64,000 nucleotides of DNA from Saposhnikovia divaricata (Eukaryota > Streptophyta > Magnoliopsida > Apiales > Apiaceae). Position 1 is the first letter of the stretch. Each line of letters begins with the position of its first letter. Shown here in pieces: positions 1 to 10,113 of the stretch. The position numbers and the translations under genes are program-made. Location of the stretch: the NCBI GenBank assembly GCA_036435485.1, contig CM071597.1, forward strand, positions 172,528,147 through 172,592,146. The letters run 5' to 3'. The notes under the pieces are model-generated. The model was not told where the DNA came from. It saw only the letters and a list, made by a program, of their open reading frames with translations, and searched no databases.

Positions 1-952
1 TATAAAATGCATGTATATGTTCTTGAACTGCATGTATTTGAATTTTGCTTCTCCGACTTGTATATTTCTGATAAATACGCCAGCATACCAGAAAATAAGT
101 GCCCATGACATACATGCAATTCCATATGTACATCCTAGTCCTAGTCATTTGGCCATTCCAGCTTTGTACCCAATCTTCAATGTATTTTGTATCGCATCTG
201 AATATAAGTCCAAGGCCTTGCTTTCGCCAACATACGAGTATACTGTTCTGACTTGTGCGATGGCCTATTCAGCAATAATGCCAGCCTTAGCATATGATTC
301 GCGGCTTTTGGATGTGAGACCGGTGAGTGTGTAAACATACAACCCACCAGCAAATGCAATTCCAGGAATGATTGCAATGCTAAGCAGCGTCAGCTTCCAT
401 GCTGATACAAAACCAACCACCCATTCAGCCAATGTTGAAAGATAATGGATAAAGTTCCCCCCTTTTCACTAATGGCATCTTGAACAAGAAGAGTGTCCGT
501 CGAAACACTAAACACAATGTCACCAGTTCTCGCATTTGTATCGCAGAATCCAACATCCTGTTTCAACACGGCCTCCAAATACTTCTTCCTCAATGTGCTC
601 ACTTGCCTCTCACCACTATACATCCAACAAGAAATCTCTGCATATGATGAAAAGCAAAACCCCAATCCCAGATATACGAAATACAGTGCATACTTGGAAA
701 CTTCATCAGTCAATTTGCGAAGGTCAAACTGATTTTTTCTAAGGCCATTAACCATTTCACTGAACTAAGAGACAGAAAACAGGCATAGAAAAACCATGAA
801 TAATAGCTCTGAGAGTACCAATGATCATTAAAAGATAATCAAAGTTGTCAGCAAAAGCGAAAAGCTGGTAAAAAGGAAAACTATGTTCGGTCTTTCTTCT
901 TGTCTGATTCCGGCAATGTTTTTGCCTCGGGGAGCGTCGCTTCCATCATTGT
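1..952 (-). pseudogene. ABCB19-like ABC transporter pseudogene, N-terminal part
   Basis: Read on the minus strand from a start near 949-952, this matches the N-terminal transmembrane half of plant ABCB19/ABCB1-type ABC transporters, plasma-membrane auxin exporters. Recognisable blocks are FPFYQLFAFAD, GERQVSTLRKKYLEAVLKQD, GDIVFSVSTDTLLVQDAISE, LTGLTSKSRESYAKAG and FWYAGVFIRN. It is broken. A frameshift follows the KKK near 890, and another precedes MVNG near 755. A third lies near 455 within SEK/NFIHYLST. Stops occur near 277 (TAG where the family has Gln) and near 150 (TGA). Similarity continues to the window edge, so the 3' part lies outside or is lost. Neither nucleotide-binding domain is present here. 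I am confident of the family and of the non-functional state; the exact paralogue is inferred. Confidence 0.85.
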
Positions 953-2059
953 AATCAAAAATAACCAAGCTCTATGTAAAATGTAAAGTCTTAACTTAGT
1001 ACAATTGAATGTTTCATGAGCATTTAGACAGAACAGAGCATAATGAATAATGATGTTTCTTTGAGAAGACAGAGAGTGAAGAGGGGTGAAGCAGAGGTTT
1101 GATGTAGTGTGTGTGCATGTGTGTGTTTGTATAAAATTATACAACTGTGTGGTGGTTTGACTGTATAAGTTAATAAAGGTGGTGAGGTTACATGCTTTGC
1201 TATTAGTGTATTCATTTTGTAACACAGTGGTAAAAGCGGGACAAAGTTGGTGAAGGCGGGACAAGGTTGGTGGTAGTGGAAGCAGGTGTGTGTTTTTGCC
1301 TGTTAAGTTTTGAGTGGAACGTGAGACATATTGAGAAGGCGAGATGAGAAGGAGTGGGCGGGACTATTTTTTGGTTTTTTAATCTTTATGCTAATATACA
1401 TGTATTGTATTAGAAAGTAGGAAAACGGGAGCTGGTATGTTGACTGTGGGTGTAGGTGAGGTGAGTGACGGAAGTGGGCCAAGATAGGTGTCTATTGTAA
1501 TTTATTTGTTTGTATAATAGCGAGCAAGGAGGAGGCGGGAAGGCGGGTCATTTGGAAGCGGGAAAGTGGGGAGGAGGGACTAAATATTGTATTGGTTTTG
1601 TCTATGTACTATACGTGTATACAGCTATACATATGTACTGTGTAGTGTTATTTTTTCTAGGATGTCCCTCTTGTAAGTTGAATCTCATCATTTCACATAA
1701 ACTTGTGAAGCCCATGTGTGTCGTTAGGAAGCGGGGAGAGGTTTTTGGAGGTGGGACTGATTGTGAAAAGAAGATGGTAGGAGAAAGATGAATTATAGAA
1801 TAGAATTACTATTATTTATAAGTGTAGGTGTTTATGTATAAGGTGGTTGGTGCAGAAAGGTGGTGGGTGGAAACCAAAATGGGGAAGCGGAAACATGTAA
1901 ATGGTATACACTGGAAATGGGTTCTGTACTTGCATGTCTGTCATGTGTACAATGTGTACAAACAACTTGTTCCAGGAATTCCCACCCAAGTATACCATTC
2001 GTCGTGTTCGTTGTGAGACCAAAACTGATGAACCGTTGTTTGATGTAGCTTGGTCATAC
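953..2059. other. Non-coding stretch rich in GCGGG motifs
   Basis: No convincing gene. The plus strand is purine- and G-rich, with a loosely repeated motif around AAGCGGGA or GGCGGGAC (for example near 1236, 1254, 1356, 1536, 1557, 1731). The short ORFs here look like chance frames. The same motif returns at 3240-3610, beyond the F-box relic, so the two flanks may once have been one sequence. Confidence 0.4.
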
Positions 2060-3023
2060 TTACAACTTGTATACGACATACTGGTTGAGAAATTGGTGAG
2101 CATGGGATATAGAGGAGAGCATGTAGCGAGTGTAATCCTTCCAACACCCGAAACATGATAACAATTTGAGATTTTGTAGATTGACAAGTGTAGAAAGGAA
2201 CTTTGTTCCATTAGCATCAATTTCTACACCATCCAACTCTAGACTTATTAATGCCGTCAAATCCCACACTAGTTTATAAGTCTCATAACTTTTTAGATGG
2301 AGCGTTTTTAAACCAGGAAAGCTTAAAAGATGGGGTAATTCAAAACCTTCGAGACTTAGATTTCTTAAAGTGGACAAGCAAGTTAAATATGATTTTAGTA
2401 ACCTCGGGCATTCCCTGGACAGTTGTTTAACATGTAGACTTGTTAAAGCAGGTAAATACCAACAATAATCAGATGACATGAAACTCCTGTCAAAATTCGT
2501 TGCTAAATAAAGTGTTTTCAACGAATTAGATTCGAGAAGCAAGTGATCACATTCACATTTTTCCACATGTAGGTCTTGCACATTGTGTCTAATTGCATAC
2601 TTCACATAATCTGCCAGCTCATACGAAAAAACGCCTCTATTTCTAACGTGGGACTTCAATTTTAATATGTTCGAGTCAGGGGCGGAGCCACAGCAAAGGC
2701 TGTGCTGGGCTGTAGCCCAGGGTAAAATTTCTAATATATATTAATTACTACTACAATTTTGACAATTAACTGATGTGCCCAGTTGGTTTGGGCAATGGAA
2801 CTTCTCACACAAGACTGTGGTTCGATTCCCATCAACTGCTTTTTTCATTTTTCACTAAAAATCTTAACAGAAGGCTCATTTTTCACTGGAAATGGCATGA
2901 TTCATTTCTCCCTACAATTGCATTTTTTTCCTTAGCCCAGTGGAAAAAAATTTCCTGGCTCCGCCCTTGGTTCGAGTCATGGTTTCGACAAAGAAAAACA
3001 TTGTCTAGAAACTTGATAAAACC
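2060..3023 (-). pseudogene. F-box/LRR (FBD-type) protein relic, split by a MITE
   Basis: On the minus strand, 2659-2060 encodes about 200 residues of leucine-rich repeats in the style of plant F-box/LRR proteins, which are substrate receptors of SCF ubiquitin ligases. Repeating units include LHVKQLSRECPRLLKSYL, LRNLSLEGFELPHLLSFPGL and LISLELDGVEID. Upstream, at about 3023-2978, the same frame gives KFLDNVFLCRNHDSN, the usual lead-in to the repeats in this family. The two parts are separated by a 293-bp DNA transposon (2677-2969) and rejoin in frame if it and one target copy are removed. There is no F-box motif and no complete C-terminus. Family call is fairly sure; it is a fragment and not functional. 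Confidence 0.7.
2677..2969. mobile_element. hAT-type MITE, 293 bp
   Basis: The ends are inverted repeats: CAGGGGCGGAGCCA at the left and the complement of CAAGGGCGGAGCCA at the right (one mismatch in 14). They are flanked by a perfect 8-bp direct repeat, GTTCGAGT, at 2669-2676 and 2970-2977. An 8-bp target duplication with CA...TG ends is diagnostic of the hAT superfamily. There is no coding capacity, so it is non-autonomous. It sits inside the F-box/LRR relic. The middle holds a tRNA-promoter-like segment (about 2775-2830). Confidence 0.85.
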
Positions 3024-3769
3024 TTTTTTTTTTATACGTTCATCGAAAGAGAGAAACGGGAGAGTAGTCTGTGTAATTTAGAGGCTAGAGGAAAATGGCC
3101 AGCCTGTTGATTTCAATGTTGTGCTTGACAGGTTGAATTTGCATCCTTCTGGGGGTTCTCAGACAGGATGGTCTGGGTAAGTATAAATAGAGTCAATATT
3201 ATAAGGCTGTATTTTGTCTCTGATTGTCACATTCTTTGTAGAGAAAGCGGCTCCAAACTTTGAAAACGGGATGGATATTATATTACTATTGTAATATGTA
3301 ACAAGTAGGGTAAAATTTGTGTGTAGAGAAAGCATAATCATGGGCAAGCTAAAAGTTGGAAGCGGGTTTGCATGCATGGTGAGACATAGAAAAATTGTTG
3401 TGAAGTATATATTTATTGAATTTTGTATTTGTGTCCGAAGTATACAGGGTTGTGTTACCTGTGTACTTCAATATATTGTGTGTATGTGTTTTCCCCGTTT
3501 TGTGTGTATTTATAAGACTGCTAATATGCTAGGTGGGGTTGAGTGTTTTTAGGAAGCGGGATAATTTAAGAAACGGGGTAAGTGATGTCGTGTAATGTAG
3601 AAAACGGGTACTTTTTATAAAATAGGAAGGGTTGATAATTGGAATGGAAAAATTAATGTCCATGTTTTTTTTGTGCACCACCTTCATTTTATACTTGCTT
3701 CCTTCTCGTATGTATACTATAATTTCTTTATCACCTGTCTGAATTGTCTTTTAATGCATGTGTTGATAG
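3024..3769. other. Non-coding stretch before the antisense ORF gene
   Basis: No gene is supported. GCGGG or ACGGG motifs recur near 3247, 3266, 3361, 3556, 3573 and 3605, as at 1200-1900. The stretch leads directly to the plus-strand start codon at 3770 and may hold its promoter or the 3' LTR of the Tat element, but I could not match LTR ends. Confidence 0.35.
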
Positions 3770-6543
3770 ATGGCAGGAGCTAGCACCTCTAACGGAAGAA
3801 GTAATACAATGACCGTGTCAAGCCTATTGCTTAAAGATGGGTCTTGCTCAGACTCTGATTCTCTTTTCCCCTTAGAGCCGATAACCATTGATCCAGAGGA
3901 TTATTTTTCGAGCATGGATGAGTATTACAAGGAAAATCACGTTAAGCCTCCCTCATTTAACGGGAAAAAGCTTGATGCTATGTGGGGGAAGTTTGATTGT
4001 TTGAAACATCCGAGTTCTTTTCAATATCGCAAGTGGAAGGATGTTCTGTCTAAAGCCTTCCAAATTGGAGGTGACTATTCCTGGAGAGTCCCTGCTCCTG
4101 ATGAGAGACTATATTCCCGGCCTGGAGATGGTGACATAACGATTCCCGTTGAGCACTTCAAAGCCGGTCTAAGGCCTAAACCTCATAGGTTCCTAGTGGC
4201 CTTGTTTAAACAGCAGTTCCAATGTACTCCCGCACAGTTCAATCCGAGTTCCATTCGACTTATTTTGTGGTTCATTGCTGCCTGTAGCCGGCACCAGCGG
4301 CAGCCAACTTTCGAGGCATTTTTCGCCATCTTTTCTGTGAAGAGGTCTAATTGTGCTCCTTTTTATGAAGTTGTTCAAGGCAACAAGAATAGTCGGATAG
4401 GTATTGTCGTTGATGGCTTTAAGCCAGTGAAATTGCCTAATAGCCTGAAAAATTGGCAATATGAGTACATTATGATGATGGTGGGGATTGGAGGTACATG
4501 CCTGGGTTTTCTGCAAACTGCGAACCGAGATGTGTTATACAAAGGAATGCACTGTCTGAGACGATTGTCAAAAATTGTGTGCGTTGCTTGCGTGTTTTCA
4601 AAACTCCTTGGGGGCAAGGATGAGCTATTCATGGTTAGCAGGTTGAAGTTCTACGAGTGTAAGTAATTCAATTTTTTTATTAATGTTGTCATTTTTTCTA
4701 AATTTGGGTTAATTTGTACGGTAATGGACTAAATCTTTGTTATTATGACAGTGTATCCGTCGAGGTCGATGGGCAGGGGAGAGTTTGTATGGGGTGACGA
4801 TAAGGCGAAGATTAAAGACTTCTTAAAAGCTCAACCACCCAAACCTTCACACTTGAGGAGATAGGTAGAGGGAGAGGTTGAAGAGGGACGTGATATGTCC
4901 GAAGGCGAGTATGATGATATGGAAGATGCCGAGGATGATAGTGCCGAGGCGGAGGATGAGAGTGTGTTGAAGGTTAATCTGAACGATGCCGAAGTGGATG
5001 CTCAAAATTAGATGATCGAGGATAGTGTGATCGTTGAGGAAGAAGTGTTGCATGTTCAGGAGGGTAGAGCCATGGAGACAGAGACTTGTTTGGGCAGTGG
5101 TGCTAGTCCACCTAAGAAGAGACGTCTTATTACTTTGGGCCAAAAGGAGCAATTACATGTGCAAAAGGATAACAGTGAGCCTGTAGCACGTCAAGAGAAA
5201 GTTGCCACTACGGGATGGGTAGAAGGAGAAAGTCATGTTGACTGGGATAGGGTGTTTGGTGGTGTTAGCATGGGAGGTGTTGCCTTTTTTGGAGAGGGTC
5301 TAGTTGAAGCAGGAAGTAGCTCACCTGTGTTGGAGGATGTTGAGCCCTTGGTTAGCAACGGTATGTACCTTTGTTGTTGCTATTGTTCTTTCTCTTATTT
5401 GTTGGTAGCTTTTGTTGTCAAGAGTCTATTCTATGTTGAATTATTTGTAACCTTCTCTCACTCATGTGTAGGTATGCTTGTTGACAAAGGGAAAAATGTA
5501 GAGGAAAATCCTACCTCAAGTCCGAAAAAGAAAACCCATGTGAACAAGGACCATGGTGAGGGAAAGCGTGCACCGAGATGTCGTCCTAAGATACTTGTCC
5601 CTCGCTCTAAAGTTGGTTTGAAGAAGAGAATTGGGTCGCAGCGGATGGTAGATTCCACTTTCAAGTATGTATCTTCTTCTGATGGTGAGATAGTGGATCC
5701 CACTACAGGTGTTAGTAGGCGAGGGGTGGGGTATCTGTTTCCTACAGCTCCTAAACAACATATGACCAAACTCCTGACACGTGATGATATGAATAAGCTC
5801 GACAGGATGAAATTACCCAAAATTGTTAAGAAATTGGAGAAATTTGGAGCTCGGGTATGTGTCCTGTTAACTACTTTTAGATCTTTATCCAATTTATCCT
5901 TTATACTGCTCTCGTATTTATATTTGTCTTGTTTGTGGTAATGCAGATTTGTGGATACGGGTATGGTGCTTCTTTGGCTGCTTGCCGAGAGCGTGCTAGG
6001 AGAAAGTTGGCCGAAAAGAAACTGAAGGCACTAGATCGGGAGAAGGATGCCTTAATTGCTGACATTGATCTTATGCGAAAGGATGCCAAGGAAGGATTTG
6101 TTGCTGATAAGAATCATTTGGAAGATGTGGTTAAAGAGGTCGCGGATGATGCCAACCGTGCCAAGAAGAAGTTGGAAGTGGTGGGTGCAAAACTTGAGGC
6201 TGCAAACACGGTGAATGACACCTTGTCTAATAGGGTGAGATTACTAGAGGAGTAGTTAGCTGCTGTGCCATCGAGGGAAGATGTGATCCTGGAGTATAAA
6301 GCCACCCCAATGAATATGCAGGATTTGGATGACGCTGTAATAGACTTTCGAGGAAGTGTGGAGTTTACTAGAGCTGTTGGTGCTGAGAGCCAGAAAATGA
6401 CTCCCCTTATTATTGATTATTGTCGTGAGTTTCTTAGGGATGACCTCCACAGGTCGAGGGAAGGCTTTGAGACTTACTTCTTGGATTGGGTGAGAACCCG
6501 ACAGAGGACTTCTTCTCGTAGGGAGACGGGTGCTCCGCCTTGA
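3770..6543 (+). pseudogene. Transposase_28-like (putative gypsy-type) protein gene, four exons, three stops
   Basis: The first exon encodes about 296 residues with a block (YSWRVPAPDERLYSRPGDGD, then VPVEHFKAGLRPKPHRFLVALF-like) typical of the plant 'putative gypsy type transposon' domain (Transposase_28). I place exons at 3770-4658, 4752-5360, 5472-5854 and 5947-6543, from clear GT...AG introns (GTAAGT at 4659, GTATGT at 5361 and 5855) whose frames join. Exon 2 is acidic and carries a PKKRR basic patch. Exon 4 is an Arg/Lys/Glu-rich coiled coil (RERARRKLAEKKLKALDREKD-like), ending at TGA 6541. In-frame TAG codons at 4863, 5009 and 6253 each sit where Gln would fit, so it is dead or decaying. 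It lies antisense to and downstream of Tat pol, the position of the extra ORF reported in Grande-like Tat elements. The function of the domain is unknown. Confidence 0.7.
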
Positions 6544-7248
6544 TTACTTGATATGTCCCTTCCCATGTTTAACTAGTATCATGACCTTGCTTCCTTTTGT
6601 CTTAGGATGTTCTAAAACTTGTGTTGTTATTTTATTCATAGTTGTATTGCAACTGAACCGCTTTGTAGTGTTGGAACTTCTTCCTCGCCTTCTTTCGGTG
6701 GGGAAAAAGTAGTATTGTTTGAATAATTTTGCATGTTTTATCTATAATTGTAGTATTACTTTTATCTGGGAGAAATTATTAACTTGTGTCCGAATGCCTC
6801 TCATGAGATAATATAAAACATTTAGATTTGTGTCTGAGGTAGTGTCATTTGTGTCTGAAATAACTTACTTCATTGAATTTGTACTCAAGATTTTCAGACC
6901 AACATATCGTAAAATTGTGTCTAAGATAATATTACTTTTGTCTGCAATAGTATTTTTTTTTGTGTCTGAAGTGATGTTACTTTCCTTGTGTCTGAGAAGG
7001 TTTCACTTGTCTTGTTTCTAAGATGGTTTTACTTGTCTTGTTTCTGATATGGTGTTACTTGTGTCTGAAATATTTTTACTTGCCATGTATTGTGACTAGA
7101 AAATGGATACTTCATTCATTAAAGATGATTACATGAGTTGTTGATGTGAGTTACTAATAACGTAGATAATGTGTTGTGGAGGCTCATATAAGTATGTCTC
7201 CAACACTTGATTGTAGTAGTAGTAGTAGTGGAAGGGAACAAGTTATCC
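6544..7248 (+). repeat. Spacer with degenerate TGTGTCTGA-type tandem repeats
   Basis: No gene. Between about 6785 and 7075, the phrase TTGTGTCTGA followed by A/T-rich sequence and a GTnACTT-like step recurs roughly ten times at irregular 20-45 bp spacing (TGTGTCCGA, TGTGTCTGA, TGTGTCTAA and TTGTTTCTGA variants). It separates the antisense gene from the end of Tat pol. Confidence 0.5.
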
Positions 7249-9025
7249 TTAGGTATAGTACTTTCGCAACTTGTCTCCATGCCATGCGTTGTTTACTTCA
7301 GTTCCATCCAATCTTTCTAACTTGTAGGAACCTGGGCGTAGCACATGTTTCACCTTGTAAGGACCTTCCCACTTGGGCATGAGTTTTCCCGTATGGCGTG
7401 GGTCGGAGGCTTCTGTTGCCCGTAGCACCAAGTCTCCTTCCTCAAATTTTCGAATTCTTGTCTTCTTAGCAAAAAATTCCTTGGTTTTTTCCTTATACGT
7501 ATCCATCCTATGCACGGCTTCATCTCTGACTTCATCAATAAGTTCAATGTTGTCTCGGAGGCCCTCGGTGTTGGCTTCTTCATCAAAGTTTAGAACTCGG
7601 TAAGAGGGTGATCCCACTTCTACCGGTAGCAAGGCTTCGGTACCAAATGCTAGCTTGAAAAGGGTTTCTTTGGTACTACTTCGGGCGGATGTGCGGTAAG
7701 CCCACAACACGTTTGGTAGCTCTTCAGGCCATTTTTTCTTAGATGCTTGGAGTCTTTTCTCTAAACCTCGCACAATGATTCGGTTTGTGACTTCTACCTG
7801 CCCATTCCTTTAAGGGTGGCATACAGAAGCTTTCTTATGCTTCACTCCTCTCTCAGAAAGGAACTTCACGAACATTGACCCGACAAATTGGGTTCCGTTG
7901 TCAGACACCATCACTCTTGGGATTCTAAACCTTATGATAATATTTTCGTTGACAAACTTAATGGTGTCTTCTTGAGTGATTGTTCTTAGTGCTTTAGCTT
8001 CCACCCATTTAGTCATATAATCAATTGCCACCATCACATATTGGAGTTCTCCTTTGGCTTTGGGGAATGGTCTCATGATGTCGATCCCCCACATGGCGAA
8101 GGGAATGGGGAAAAGAATAGATGATGGCAGGACAGGTGCTTGCTTAGGGACATTGCTGAAGAGCTGGCACTGTGTACACTTCTTGATGAAAGCTTTACAA
8201 TCCTTAATCAAAGTAGGCCAGAAGTATCATTGCCTAAGAATTTTATGAGCGAGATCTTTTCCCCCATGTGATCTCCACAAATCCTTTCATGAACTTCTCT
8301 CATGCAATATAAAGACTCATCTGGGTCGATGCACTTGAGGATGGGGGAATCGAAAGTCCTCTTACAGAGAATGCCATCTTGAATGAAATATTTGGCAACT
8401 TGAGAGCGAATTTGTTTTGCCTTGGTGGAATCATCAGGTAGAATATTCTTCTTCAAGTATTCAATGATTGTGTCATCCAAGTTGAGTCGGCAACGTCCAA
8501 TTCCATGATTTTTTGCCCCTCAATAGTTGGCACCTTCAATTCTTCGAAATAGACAGAACCATCTAAGTGGTCTTTTTCTGACTCCACTAGCTTGGAGAGC
8601 AAATCTGCAATGGTGTTGTCACCTCTATCCACTTGGACAAGTGTGTGGCTGGCAAAGAGAGAAAGGAGGAATTTGACCAGGGCTTGATACTTGGTGAGGA
8701 TGATATCTTTTGTAGCATAATCCCTAGTAGTTTGCTTTACCACAATTTGAGAATCACTGAAATGGAAAGGTGTTGAACTTGGAGACTTCTTGCCAAGTTA
8801 AGTCTTGCAATAAGTACTTCATACTCAGCCTGATTGTTGGTAGCTTTGAAAGTGAATCTTATGGCTTACATTACTTGGAACCCTTCTGGGCTGATCAGGA
8901 TTAACCCTGCTCCACTCCTAGTCGAAGTAGAAGATCCATCCACAAAGATTTTCCATGTTGGGTTCGGAGGAGGGACATGTTTTTTGGTAGGAGAGACAGG
9001 TTCATTGGCAGGAGGATCATCCTCT
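7249..9025 (-). pseudogene. Tat-lineage pol, 3' part: second RNase H region and integrase
   Basis: Minus-strand reading gives, in order: an archaeal-type RNase H region (WKIFVDGSSTSTRSGAGLI near 8960, then FKATNNQAEYEVLIA); a linker; the integrase zinc region (CKAFIKKCTQCQLF near 8190); the integrase core (WGIDIMRPFPKAKGELQYVMVAIDYMTKW, then VSDNGTQFVG); and the C-terminal domain, ending at 7249 (EEGDLVLRATEA, WEGPYKV, YKLERLDG). It is fragmented by stops and frameshifts. Examples are TAA in place of Gln just after SVCHP near 7810, TGA in LRQ*YFWP near 8230, and shifts near 8260 and 8750. A second RNase H after the RT-linked one marks the Tat/Ogre lineage. The 5' edge is the CACTA insertion at 9028. 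Confidence 0.85.
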
Positions 9026-9028
9026 AAA

Positions 9029-9058
9029 CACTACGCCATAAACGCACATACGCAACCC
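9029..9058 (+). repeat. CACTA left terminal inverted repeat
   Basis: Thirty bases starting CACTACGCCATAAACG. They pair with 16525-16554 with one mismatch, at the sixth base. Confidence 0.93.
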
Positions 9059-9660
9059 CCAAATAAAGTTGCGTAAGACCTGAAAAGCGTTGCGTAAGGT
9101 CTTACGCAACACCAGAGGGGTGTTACCAATACCGGCGTTGCGTAAGACCCCTAATGCAACGCTTTTCCCAAGCTATTGCAACACCACGAAAGCATTGCAT
9201 AAGAGGTCTTATGCAACACCAAAAGCAAGTAAAGGCAACACTTAACGGTGTTGCATAAGATTTTTCAGCCATGTCAGCAGTAGGGCCACATGCCACGTCA
9301 ATATTGGATCCAACGAGGTGACACGTCAGCATGTTGACATGTAAGCAAGGTGCTACGTCAGCAAGGTGCCACGTCATCAGTGGGTCCCACAATGTGCCAC
9401 GTCAAAACTGGGGTGGCAATGCCACATCAACAATGGGCCCACCAAGGTGCCACGTCAGCAGTGGGGTCCTCATGCCACGTCAACAGTGGGGCCCACCAAG
9501 GTGCCACATCAGCAATGGGGACCACTATCTAATGCAACACTAGTTGAGTCTAATGCAACACTTATTTTTTTTAAACAACATCAAAAGTATTCTTAGCAAC
9601 ACTAAATATACCATAATGCAACATCATATATAGTCAAATGCAACACTTTTTTACAAAAAA
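9059..9660. repeat. CACTA left subterminal repeat zone
   Basis: Three motif types recur: TTGCGTAAG / GCAACGCTTTT near the tip; GCCACGTCAGCA-like units next to GTGGGGCCCACC-like palindromes (about nine between 9285 and 9510); and AATGCAACAC (near 9530, 9549, 9637). Subterminal repeats are the usual transposase-binding region of CACTA elements. The short plus-strand ORFs here are repeat artefacts. Confidence 0.8.
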
Positions 9661-9745
9661 TTTGAAATGACTGCTTTGTTTATACATAATACATCCTGTC
9701 CAAACCAAGCCTATCAAATATAAAAATTAAAATTGATCGCTTCTT

Positions 9746-10113
9746 AGCAATTTGTTGGAGAGTCAATGCATGTTCACTAATTAGCTTCTTATCAGCTGTC
9801 CATGATGCAACTTGCTCCTTTCCTTCAGCACCCTCGGCCCTAACAACAGCATCAACAACCAACTTTACCTGCTTATCATTAAGAGAATTTCAACAATGTA
9901 AAAAATGATGAACGTGGTATCCTAGATATTCTCTTCTCTAATTATTTATTTTGTAATGACTCTTCTAATCACTAAATAATTGATGAGAATGACAGTTCAC
10001 CTTCTCGGGCAAGTCAACTGAAGGATAAGGTAGATTTGCATAATCTGGCAAAATAACTATACAGTATTCTTCTTCATATTCAGCTTCATGGTTGTCAAAT
10101 CCTCCATCAACAC
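9746..10113 (-). pseudogene. UBP14-like ubiquitin protease fragment (captured)
   Basis: Two exon pieces on the minus strand match plant UBP14 (USP5/isopeptidase-T type deubiquitinase that disassembles free ubiquitin chains). The first, about 10113-10001, reads VDGGFDNHEAEYEEEYCIV then ILPDYANLPYPSVDLPEK. The second, about 9868-9746, reads VKLVVDAVVRAEGAEGKEQ then ASWTADKKLISEHALTLQQI. They are separated by a 132-bp intron with GT and AG ends. This is a short stretch from the N-terminal region of UBP14, ahead of the ZnF-UBP domain; no catalytic Cys or His box is present. Intron retention means genomic DNA was captured, not cDNA. Family assignment rests on recalled plant UBP14 sequence and is strong over about 75 residues. 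Confidence 0.85.

Noticed and set aside
881..1264. 127-residue minus-strand ORF as a gene
   Set aside because: Only its last ~20 residues (the ABCB19 N-terminus) are meaningful; the rest is upstream non-coding sequence read through.
2770..2835. A true tRNA gene
   Set aside because: A- and B-box-like words are present but no cloverleaf can be drawn; listed as a SINE-like finding only.
2773..3081. 102-residue plus-strand ORF
   Set aside because: It runs across the MITE and its target site, so it cannot be an ancestral gene, and has no recognisable motif.
9331..9596. Overlapping plus-strand ORFs with His/Gln/Trp-rich repeats
   Set aside because: Three-frame translations of the CACTA subterminal repeats.
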